Assembly: GCF_900102795.1 (NCBI RefSeq)
Contig: NZ_FMWG01000007.1
Coordinates: 165,524-229,523, forward strand
Reading direction: 5' to 3'
Origin: Epibacterium ulvae
Lineage (GTDB): Bacteria > Pseudomonadota > Alphaproteobacteria > Rhodobacterales > Rhodobacteraceae
DNA length: 64,000 nucleotides
Part shown: piece after piece, positions 23,258-30,626 of the stretch
Layout: the number at the start of each line of letters is the position of its first letter
Numbering within the stretch: the stretch's first letter is position 1
Notes under the pieces: model-generated
Told to the model about the DNA's origin: nothing
Database searches by the model: none
What the model saw: only the letters and a program-made list of their open reading frames with translations
Translations under genes and position numbers: made by a program

Positions 23258-23956
23258 TTACTCTGCTGCTGCGTTGTCGATATCGACAGTCACGCCAGGA
23301 CCCATGGTCGAGGACAGAGCGATTTTCTTCATGTATGCGCCTTTGGCACCGGAAGGCTTCGCCTTGGAGACGGCCGCAACAAAAGCACGAATGTTTTCAA
23401 CCAGCTTAGCCTCATCGAAGGACGCTTTACCAACGCCTGCGTGCACAACACCGCCTTTTTCAGCTTTGAACTGCACTTCGCCGCCCTTGGCTGCTTCCAC
23501 AGCCGCTTTCACGTCCATGGTCACGGTGCCAACCTTAGGGTTTGGCATCAGGTTGCGTGGGCCAAGGATCTTACCAAGACGACCAACGATTGGCATCATG
23601 TCAGGCGTTGCGATGCAGCGATCGAAATCCAGGTTGCCGCCTTGTACAGCTTCCATCAGATCTTCTGCGCCCACAACATCTGCGCCAGCTGCTTTCGCTT
23701 CGTCAGCTTTTGGGCCACGTGCAAACACAGCAACGCGCATCGCTTTACCGGTGCCGTTTGGCAGACCGACAACGCCGCGTACCATTTGATCTGCGTGACG
23801 GGTGTCAACGCCCAGGTTCATCGCGATATCGATGGTTTCGTCAAATTTGCTTGTCGCATTGGCTTTGATCAGCGCAACAGCTTCTTCAACAGTCACCAGG
23901 CTTTTGCCAGCGAAAGCTTCGCGCGCCGCGCGGGTACGTTTACCGAGTTTCGCCAT
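23258..23956 (-). CDS. rplA: 50S ribosomal protein L1
   Basis: 232 aa, normal length. It binds 23S rRNA at the L1 stalk and usually represses its own operon. The family signature around [14 protein letters not shown] and the RNA-binding [16 protein letters not shown] are present. It starts one base after the rplK stop, so the two are coupled. Confidence 0.98.
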   Translation of the reverse strand: MAKLGKRTRAAREAFAGKSLVTVEEAVALIKANATSKFDETIDIAMNLGVDTRHADQMVRGVVGLPNGTGKAMRVAVFARGPKADEAKAAGADVVGAEDLMEAVQGGNLDFDRCIATPDMMPIVGRLGKILGPRNLMPNPKVGTVTMDVKAAVEAAKGGEVQFKAEKGGVVHAGVGKASFDEAKLVENIRAFVAAVSKAKPSGAKGAYMKKIALSSTMGPGVTVDIDNAAAE

Positions 23957-23957
23957 C

Positions 23958-24383
23958 TTACTTCACCTCGATGCCCATAGAACGGGCGGAGCCCAGGATG
24001 ATCTGCATCGCCGCTTCGATATCATTGGCGTTCAGATCTTTCATCTTTGCTTCGGCGATTTCTTTCACCTGCGCAACGCTCACGGAACCAACAGTCTCAC
24101 GTGAGGGGTTGTTTGCACCGGATTTCACCTTTGCGGCCTTCTTCAGGTAATAAGACGCAGGAGGCGTCTTGATGTCCATGGTAAAGGACTTGTCCTGATA
24201 GTAGGTAATCACGGTTGGGCACGGCGCGCCGGGCTCCAGTTCCTGTGTTTTTGCGTTAAACGCTTTACAGAATTCCATGATGTTGATGCCGCGCTGACCC
24301 AGCGCAGGACCTACTGGAGGCGATGGGTTTGCTTTACCTGCAGGAACCTGCAGTTTCATTGTACCAGCAAGCTTCTTGGCCAT
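23958..24383 (-). CDS. rplK: 50S ribosomal protein L11
   Basis: 141 aa. The N-terminal proline-rich switch ([20 protein letters not shown]) and the C-terminal rRNA-binding domain with [11 protein letters not shown] are intact. It forms the GTPase-associated centre with 23S rRNA. It is normally next to nusG, but here about 1.2 kb with an unrelated plus-strand gene intervenes, so rplK probably has its own promoter in 24384-24800. Confidence 0.98.
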   Translation of the reverse strand: MAKKLAGTMKLQVPAGKANPSPPVGPALGQRGINIMEFCKAFNAKTQELEPGAPCPTVITYYQDKSFTMDIKTPPASYYLKKAAKVKSGANNPSRETVGSVSVAQVKEIAEAKMKDLNANDIEAAMQIILGSARSMGIEVK

Positions 24384-24821
24384 TTGGTGTTCCTTTCAAC
24401 TCGGAGAAAACGCGTCTTCTCCAGCTCAATGTTGCGTGGTCCGAACCTTAGGTCGCGACCCAAGGGTCTTCCACAAGAGAATCTCGCCTGAAGACGATGA
24501 GGTGCCACTACACGAACAAGCAACGTTTGGCAAGCAAGGCGCTTTACAACCGCATAGAGCCCAATTTTAGAGTTCTGCGATCAACATTAATGCCCGCTTA
24601 GCTGGTCACATTTGAGCTCCAACGTTTCTGGCGAAGCCTCTTCTATGTATCGACCAATTTCAGTGCAAAACCGCTAATGGAAATCTTGGCGGCCAACGGA
24701 CGCATTAACCCACCAATTCCCGGATTAAAGCACTAAGTTATAGGTTGATTAATTTTATTAAATTGCAATTTTAAGTTTAATCAAAGATGTAATAGTTCTA
24801 TTGCAACAACAGAGAATTCAA
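24384..24821. other. Divergent region between rplK and membrane-protein gene
   Basis: 438 bases without a gene. It should hold the rplK promoter and leader. The part near 24740-24800 is markedly AT-rich and contains TTGATTAA (24745-24752) and TTAATCAA (24777-24784) flanking the palindrome AAATTGCAATTT (24760-24771). This looks like a possible operator for the plus-strand gene. Confidence 0.4.
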
Positions 24822-25340
24822 ATGCAAGAAAACACAATCGCATCCAGTCACTTAGGCATTTCCGACAAGTCCACTCACGCAGCCCCCTCCGCACTAAATA
24901 TGGCGAACTTGGTCGTGCTACATTGGGCAATCTATTGGGTCATGAACGGCCTCGACAAATTTCTAAACAGAACTGATATCAGCCTCTTTACATGGTTTGG
25001 CAAAGACCGCACAGAACAGTTTTCTGGCTATCTCGAGCGGACAGATATATCGATATCTCTACTCGAGCCGATCCTCTACGTGACAGGAGTACTGGAGCTT
25101 CTGGTTGCGCTGCCGCTACTTATGGTCCTAACAGCGGCATGCAACCAGCGCCCCATCAGCCGTAGACTGTTTGAACATAGTTTTTTCTGGGGAACCTTAA
25201 TCTTTACCGGCTTTTCCTTTTTCGATGTTATATTTGGCGACCGAGCTGAACTTTGGGAACATGGAACGTTCTTCATCGGCCTGCTACTTAGCTACAAACT
25301 CGCGAAAGAGGCCTATACCGAGAATGGGCAATTTGAGTAG
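24822..25340 (+). CDS. Four-helix membrane protein of unknown function
   Basis: 172 aa from the ATG at 24822 (MQENTIASS); a TTG at 24801 could extend it. Four hydrophobic helices are visible: VVLHWAIYWVMNGLDKF, SLLEPILYVTGVLELLVALPLL, the FFWGTLIFTGFSFF region, and GTFFIGLLLSYKL. The layout resembles DoxX-like small membrane proteins, but I cannot name the family. It is on the strand opposite to the ribosomal genes, splitting nusG from rplK. The upstream region is more AT-rich than its surroundings, which fits acquisition or insertion. No mobile-element ends are visible. Confidence 0.65.
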   Translation: MQENTIASSHLGISDKSTHAAPSALNMANLVVLHWAIYWVMNGLDKFLNRTDISLFTWFGKDRTEQFSGYLERTDISISLLEPILYVTGVLELLVALPLLMVLTAACNQRPISRRLFEHSFFWGTLIFTGFSFFDVIFGDRAELWEHGTFFIGLLLSYKLAKEAYTENGQFE

Positions 25341-25528
25341 CTGCACTGAAGCAAGCAGAGGCGAGACTATCGCAACGGCAAGAAGTCCCGCAACCAACTG
25401 GCTTTTATTTTCCCATAAGGATCAAAGCGCTCCTCAAAAGTAGGTGTGCCTTAAAGTCATCCACGGCTAAGCAGCCACTTACAAGAAAGCAATGAATGGC
25501 TGCTTCATCCTGTAAAGCCGTAATAAGC

Positions 25529-25564
25529 AAAAAACGTCGCGATGCTTCGTGCAACGCGACGTTT
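25529..25564 (-). terminator. Intrinsic terminator of secE-nusG
   Basis: On the minus strand the 10-bp stem AAACGTCGCG with CGCGACGTTT has a 13-base loop and is followed by a run of six Ts. It lies 25 bases past the nusG stop. Confidence 0.9.
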
Positions 25565-25588
25565 CCAATTCTAAACTGCAGTAGGTGG

Positions 25589-26122
25589 TTAACCCTGCTT
25601 TGTAACCTGAGTAAAGTCCAGCTCAACCGGAGTTTCGCGACCAAAGATAGATACGGTTACTTTAAGCTTCTGATTTTCGTCATCCACGCCTTCAACCATG
25701 CCGTCAAAGTCTTCAAACGGACCGTCGTTGACCTTAACCTTCTCACCCACTTCAAAGGTGATCAGCGTGCGTGGTGCCTCGATGCCCTCTTCGACACGTC
25801 CCAGAATACCCTGAACTTCTGCGTCGCGCATCGGCATTGGGCGACCTTGTGGCCCCAGAAAGCCTGTCACGCGGTTGATCGAAGAAATCAGATGATAGCC
25901 ATGGTCAGACATTTCCATGTGTACCAAAACGTAGCCGGGCATAAAGCGACGTTCTGTCGTCACTTTTTTACCGCGGCGAACCTCGATCACTTCCTCGGTT
26001 GGGACCAGAACCTCGTCGATTTCATCTTCCAGACCCTGCTCAGCCACCGAAGTGCGAATCTGTTCTGCGATTTTCTTTTCGAAGTTCGAAAGCACGCTGA
26101 CCGAATACCACCGTTTCGCCAT
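25589..26122 (-). CDS. nusG: Transcription termination/antitermination protein NusG
   Basis: 177 aa from the ATG at 26122 ([17 protein letters not shown]), with AAAGGA upstream; the longer frame to 26239 is not protein-like. The NGN domain (residues 3-115) binds the polymerase beta' clamp, with [12 protein letters not shown] and TGFLG. The C-terminal KOW domain contains [17 protein letters not shown]. It links polymerase to Rho or ribosomal protein S10. It is downstream of secE, the usual arrangement, and followed by a strong terminator. Confidence 0.97.
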   Translation of the reverse strand: MAKRWYSVSVLSNFEKKIAEQIRTSVAEQGLEDEIDEVLVPTEEVIEVRRGKKVTTERRFMPGYVLVHMEMSDHGYHLISSINRVTGFLGPQGRPMPMRDAEVQGILGRVEEGIEAPRTLITFEVGEKVKVNDGPFEDFDGMVEGVDDENQKLKVTVSIFGRETPVELDFTQVTKQG

Positions 26123-26352
26123 GAACTGATCGTCCTTTGTGTTTCTGGCCGGTCTCTGCCGCGCCAACGATTGCAAATATATCGGTCCGAAAACCAAAAT
26201 CCATGAAATGCGGCTTAACGCTTTTTCCAAGCATAACACGCCGATGTCAAAGGTTATCGGCTGACCTACTCTGCTCCCGCAGTGAGATCAAGAGGGCAAC
26301 ACCCTCTGGCACTGAAAAGCCATCGCAAAACAGGAAAATCTGATAAGATTTC

Positions 26353-26547
26353 TTAGAACATTCCCAAAATGCCCTGCAGACCGGTGCGGATCAACAGGTC
26401 AACAAGGGCAAAGAATACAGCGGTCAGCGCAGCCATGATGAAAACCATCACGGTGGTCAACAGAACCTCGCGACGGGTTGGCCAAACGACCTTAGCGATC
26501 TCGGCACGGACCTGCTGGATGAACTGGACTGGGTTGATGGTGGCCAT
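26353..26547 (-). CDS. secE: Preprotein translocase subunit SecE
   Basis: 64 aa from the ATG at 26547 (MATINPVQFIQQV). It is the short single-span form typical of Alphaproteobacteria: an amphipathic helix with EIAKVVWPTRREVL and one membrane helix (residues 33-53). It clamps SecY in the translocon. It is the first gene before nusG, with a 230-base spacer that contains weak hairpins near 26286-26304 and 26332-26350. Confidence 0.95.
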   Translation of the reverse strand: MATINPVQFIQQVRAEIAKVVWPTRREVLLTTVMVFIMAALTAVFFALVDLLIRTGLQGILGMF

Positions 26548-26592
26548 AGGGTGGCATCTCTTTGCTAGGGGATTCACTCAATCTGTTGCGAT

Positions 26593-26664
26593 TTAACGGG
26601 TGTTGTCGGAAAATTCAAGTCCCTGACCACAGCCTGCCCCATCACCGCGTAGATACAAATTCAC
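26593..26664 (-). CDS. Possible short leader ORF before secE
   Basis: A GTG-initiated frame of 23 codons (MNLYLRGDGAGCGQGLEFSDNTR is split here as MNLYLRGDGAGC and GQGLEFSDNTR) ends 46 bases before the secE start. It might be a translated leader, but it is too short to be convincing and I see no strong ribosome-binding site. Confidence 0.15.
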   Translation of the reverse strand: MNLYLRGDGAGCGQGLEFSDNTR

Positions 26665-26791
26665 GGTCTCGTTTCATCTGATAATTTATATCAATTCTAT
26701 CTTAATTTTCACAGCATATACCTAAAGTCATCGCGATCAACCCCGGGTTGGAACCGCATTTGAGTACAGAATGATGACGAGATAGGACAGC

Positions 26792-28954
26792 ATGACCGCT
26801 TCAGTATCGATGACCAACGCCCGCAGCCTGGAACAAGATCACAAGCTTGAAGATGCAGCGAAGGCTTATGGTGAAATTTTATCACGTTACCCGCAAAATG
26901 AAGATGCGCGCGCTGCGCTCGCCTCACTTCGCGACCGGATGCAGCATATCGATGAGCCGCCACGCGACATTCTGGACACCATCACCAACAACTTTGAACG
27001 CGGCGACATTGCTGCAGCGGCAAGCCAATGTGCGAGTGAGCTCAACCGGTATCGCAAATCTTATGCGCTGTGGGCCACTTTGGGGCATTGCCACCTGAAG
27101 CGCGGCGCCCTGAACGAGGCAGCAACCTGCCTGAACAAAGCCATTGAACTGGGACCTGACAAGGCCGATGCTTATGCATTCATGGCGCTTGTCAGCCATC
27201 GCCAGGGCAATTTGGCGAACGCAACCGCGCTGTATCGCAAGGCGCTACAGCTTGACCCACAACATTTCTTGGCCCTACAGGAGTTGGGGCAAATACTGCT
27301 TCGGAGCGACACGCCGGATCAGGGGATCACCCATTTACAATCCGCCTGTACACGCGCACCCGAAAATGCACGTGTCCAATTTGCGCTCGGCTGTGCACTG
27401 CGACAAATGGGGCGATTGCAAGAAGCGGAAACCGCTTTTTCCGCCGCGCTGAGAGTAGATCCCGACTACACTGCAGCGCTCGCAAACCTCGGAGAATTGC
27501 GCCTGCTGAAAGAAGATTATGAGAGCGCTCTGGATGCCTTTTTACAAGTGTCTCAAAAAGAACCCCAGAATGACCGGGCACGTGCGGCAAAATTTCATGC
27601 AATGGCGCATCTAGGCGACTGGTCCTGGACGTCAGAGTATGCCTCGCAACGTCGCTATCTCGGACTGCAAGGTACCCCCTGCAATCCACAACATCTTGTC
27701 CATTTAGAGGACAACCCCGACCTGTTGCGATTACGCACCCAGGCTTTTGCCGCTCAGGCTTTTCAGGTCAGCGCAAGTGCCATTCCAACCAAGCCCAGCG
27801 CTGCAACCCGTCTCAAACTGGGGTATTTCTGCTCGAATCCACATCAGACCGACACATCAGCGGCACTAGAGACGCTGACATTGGGTCATGACACCTCACA
27901 GTTTGAAATCTTCCTTTACACAACTGTAAGCGATGAAGTCGATCAGGATCTTCCGATCGAGGGGGTGGAGCACCACAGAGATTTCTCAGGCGCTGGGGAA
28001 GCCGAAATTTTGGCCCAGATCACGGCCGACCAGCTGGACATCGCGATTGATCTCAACGGCTATACCAGCGAAATGCGCAGCCCTTTCTTTTCTCAACGTG
28101 TTGCACCACTGCAAATTGCCCTACCGGGGTATCCTGGCACCATGGGCAGCACGCAATATGATTATCTTATCACTGACGCAAAAGCCTGCCCTGCCGGGAG
28201 TGAGCGCTATTTTGATGAATTTCTCGTTCGCATGCCCCATAGCGCACATGTGCCGACACCTGATCTAGCGACCGCGGCGCCCAGCAAAACACGCACTGAA
28301 TGTGGCTTACCTGACGACGGCTTTGTTTTCTGTTCCTTCAACGACGTCTCGCAAATAGACAAAAACCTGTTCGGCACTTGGATGGAACTACTCAAAACCG
28401 TTGAGCATAGCGTCCTCTGGCTCGGCCGCACCTCAGAGATCGCACAAACAAACCTGAAAAACGCAGCAGAGAGTTATGGCATTGATACAAAACGGATAGT
28501 CTTTGCTGCGGACGTGGAAAGCGAACAACAGCGCCACCTCGCAGACCTGTTCCTTGATACCATTGTCGTAAACGGAACAACAAAAGTAAGCGAAGCGCTA
28601 TGGGATGGCCTGCCCGTTCTAACCGTTGCAGGCAAACAATTGGCGGCACGCACCAGCGCAAGCAAACTTCAGACCCTGCAGCTGCATGAGCTGATCGCGA
28701 CTTCGCTCAGCGCTTACAAAACCGCAGCGCTGTCCCTTGCGAAAAACCCCGAAGAACTCAAATCCCTGCGCAGGCGCCTGGCACAGAACAAAGCGATAAG
28801 CCCTCTCTTTGATCGCCGCCAGTATCTGAAAGATCTTGAGCGTGCTTTTGACACAATGATCGCGCGTCATCGCCAAGGTTTACCGCCAGATCACCTTGAT
28901 CTTGTAAAAGCCATGCCTTCCGGCGCTGTAGCGCCTTTGTCACGCATTGCCTGA
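26792..28954 (+). CDS. TPR protein with O-GlcNAc-transferase-like (GT41) C-terminal domain
   Basis: 720 aa. Residues 1-280 form TPR repeats (for example ALWATLGHCHLKRGALNEAA, AYAFMALVSHRQGNLANA). Residues 340-690 resemble the SPINDLY/OGT glycosyltransferase domain, with conserved DLNGYTSEMRSPFF, GYPGTMGSTQYDYLITD and SEALWDGLPVLT. Compared from memory with human OGT, three important positions differ. The His of DFGNHPTSH is Thr in the NPHQTDTSA segment (near 350), the Lys of YKID is Gln in VSQIDK (near 520), and the His of NxHTT is Thr in NGTTKVS (near 595). Activity is therefore doubtful or altered. Bacterial relatives often modify flagellin or other proteins. It is divergent from secE, with a good AGGACAG ribosome-binding site. 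Confidence 0.8.
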   Translation: MTASVSMTNARSLEQDHKLEDAAKAYGEILSRYPQNEDARAALASLRDRMQHIDEPPRDILDTITNNFERGDIAAAASQCASELNRYRKSYALWATLGHCHLKRGALNEAATCLNKAIELGPDKADAYAFMALVSHRQGNLANATALYRKALQLDPQHFLALQELGQILLRSDTPDQGITHLQSACTRAPENARVQFALGCALRQMGRLQEAETAFSAALRVDPDYTAALANLGELRLLKEDYESALDAFLQVSQKEPQNDRARAAKFHAMAHLGDWSWTSEYASQRRYLGLQGTPCNPQHLVHLEDNPDLLRLRTQAFAAQAFQVSASAIPTKPSAATRLKLGYFCSNPHQTDTSAALETLTLGHDTSQFEIFLYTTVSDEVDQDLPIEGVEHHRDFSGAGEAEILAQITADQLDIAIDLNGYTSEMRSPFFSQRVAPLQIALPGYPGTMGSTQYDYLITDAKACPAGSERYFDEFLVRMPHSAHVPTPDLATAAPSKTRTECGLPDDGFVFCSFNDVSQIDKNLFGTWMELLKTVEHSVLWLGRTSEIAQTNLKNAAESYGIDTKRIVFAADVESEQQRHLADLFLDTIVVNGTTKVSEALWDGLPVLTVAGKQLAARTSASKLQTLQLHELIATSLSAYKTAALSLAKNPEELKSLRRRLAQNKAISPLFDRRQYLKDLERAFDTMIARHRQGLPPDHLDLVKAMPSGAVAPLSRIA

Positions 28955-28988
28955 CGCAAGCAATCACAACATAAATCATTGGACAGAA

Positions 28989-29019
28989 GACCCCGCTGCT
29001 CATGCAACGGGGTCATTTT
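28989..29019 (+). terminator. Intrinsic terminator of the GT41-like gene
   Basis: A 7-bp stem, GACCCCG (28989-28995) with CGGGGTC (29008-29014), is followed by ATTTTC. It lies 35 bases past the stop codon. Confidence 0.8.
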
Positions 29020-29206
29020 CGTGCCGTCCCCGAAAACTCCGGGAAACAGGCCGCATCGACGACCGCAAATTATAACCGAACCAACATTGCACAATTGGCC
29101 TGCAAGCCTGTCGCATTGTGGCGCATTCAAGAGCAATTCGTTTGGCGGGTATTTATGCAGGTAAACGCCTTAAGACGCCAATTTATTCAATTTTTTCAAG
29201 CATGAA

Positions 29207-29296
29207 TGGCGGAAACGAAGGGATTCGAACCCTCGAGACGGTTTCCCGCCTACTCCCTTAGCAGGGGAGCGCCTTCGACCACTCGGCCACGTTTCC
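29207..29296 (-). tRNA. tRNA-Ser, anticodon GCU (reads AGC/AGU)
   Basis: On the minus strand the acceptor GGAAACG pairs with CGTTTCC, followed by discriminator G and an encoded CCA. The D-loop is TGGCCGAGTGGTCGAAGGC, the anticodon loop CTGCTAA carries GCT, there is a long class II variable arm, and the T-arm has GGTTCGAATCC. The length of 90 bases with CCA is typical for serine tRNA. No integrase lies next to it. Confidence 0.97.
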
Positions 29297-29522
29297 GCTG
29301 ACCCGTATATTGATCAACGCTCAGAGAAACAAGAGCTATTTTCCATTTTATTCGGTCAGATTATCAGGGCTCGAAACACCGCAGTTTATCAGATCGCACC
29401 CTCTCTCATAACGCCGCCTTAGAGGCGTTCACGTGGAGGAACAAACCGGTAGAGATACACCACAAGGGTCTCGGAAGAGGTTTCAAATTCTCCCCGGCAT
29501 CATCCGCGCCGCGCGCGTTGGC

Positions 29523-30254
29523 TTAATCAGGCGCTTTGACCGCTTGAAACAAAAAGCCATCAAAAGCCGGGTCATCCACATCTGAAAGATCCATCAGCGT
29601 TTCTCGAACGTGGTCTAGATGTTGCCACATCGCGGTTCGCGCGGCATTTGGGTCTTTTGCACGCAAGGCCGCGAGGATTCGTTGATGATCCTCCAGCCAA
29701 TTGCGCCGATAGCCCACATCAAAGATCCGGCTGTGAAGCTTTGCCCACATCGGGCTTTGATCGCGCTTGAGCCAAAGTTCATTTACCATATCAACAAGCA
29801 CTGAATTTTGCGTCGCTTCCGCGATCAAGCGGTGAAACAGTTCATCTCCTGAATGATCCGCGCTGCCTGTTTCGATATCCTTTCGCTCCAGATCAAGAGC
29901 GTCGCGCATGCGAATAATGTCATTTTTCGTGACCATATCCGCGGCAAAAGCGGCAATTGCGCTTTCCAGTAACTGCCTTGCCTGCAGCAGTTCAAATGGG
30001 CCAATATCATCCTGTGACTGCGTCACTGGCTTTGTGGGGGGCTTTGCCAGATAGGTACCAGAGCCTTTTCGAACCTCCACAAGAGCATCAATTTCCAACA
30101 TCAATAATGCCTCTCGCACCAGCGCACGTGAGACAGAGAGCCGCTCTGCCAGCTGGCGTTCAGGCGGCAGGCGATCCCCAACATCCAATCCAGTCTCATG
30201 GATGAGATCCTTCAACGCATTGGCGACGTCTTGATATCGGCGATGGGCGCTCAT
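29523..30254 (-). CDS. uxuR: GntR/FadR-family regulator, probable hexuronate repressor (UxuR type)
   Basis: 243 aa from the ATG at 30254 (MSAHRRYQDVANALKDLI); the open frame further upstream is not protein-like. It has an N-terminal winged helix (LPPERQLAERLSVSRALVREALLMLE, split by the wing at KGSGTYL) and a C-terminal FCD effector domain with the metal-binding pattern DELFHRLIAEATQN and EDHQRILAALR. It is divergent from a GH31-uxuB-uxaC operon. The intergenic region has two TTGGTNNACCAA palindromes that match the known UxuR/ExuR operator core. By context it responds to a hexuronate intermediate such as fructuronate. Confidence 0.82.
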   Translation of the reverse strand: MSAHRRYQDVANALKDLIHETGLDVGDRLPPERQLAERLSVSRALVREALLMLEIDALVEVRKGSGTYLAKPPTKPVTQSQDDIGPFELLQARQLLESAIAAFAADMVTKNDIIRMRDALDLERKDIETGSADHSGDELFHRLIAEATQNSVLVDMVNELWLKRDQSPMWAKLHSRIFDVGYRRNWLEDHQRILAALRAKDPNAARTAMWQHLDHVRETLMDLSDVDDPAFDGFLFQAVKAPD

Positions 30255-30335
30255 GATTGCTGTTGATCTCCTACAATGTGAGGGATGGCGTGTATTTTGA
30301 AAACTCAATTCATGACAAAAGGTACTCTGCCCCAA

Positions 30336-30347
30336 TTGGTCAACCAA
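30336..30347. promoter_or_regulatory. UxuR-type operator 1
   Basis: TTGGTCAACCAA is an inverted repeat with arms TTGGT/ACCAA and a two-base centre. It lies between the regulator start and the GH31 gene, close to the regulator. Confidence 0.75.
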
Positions 30348-30415
30348 AGAGTATGCAATCTACCTATATCGGTCATCATTGGAAAAATTAAGCTGCAACT
30401 TACCTCAGGCTTCTG

Positions 30416-30433
30416 AAATTGGTTGACCAATTT
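30416..30433. promoter_or_regulatory. UxuR-type operator 2
   Basis: AAATTGGTTGACCAATTT has perfect 8-bp arms, AAATTGGT/ACCAATTT, identical to the arms of the E. coli UxuR/ExuR consensus as I recall it. It is centred 83 bases from operator 1 and about 200 bases before the GH31 start. Confidence 0.8.
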
Positions 30434-30626
30434 TGAACCATGCATAAGGGTGTGCGAGATGAAAAGGGATCGCTGAACGGTACCGGATGCCGAAAACTTA
30501 TTTCGCGCCACTGTTCAGATTTCAAGCGCGTGGCAAGACCGACATGATCAGTATATTCAACCTGTACGGCCCGTCCCTCTTTGGCTCTGAAATATGGCCA
30601 AGCTTTACCCATGACAGGAGAGCACA

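Noticed and set aside
29207..29296. tRNA-Ser as an integration site
   Set aside because: No integrase and no direct repeat of the tRNA 3' end were seen nearby.
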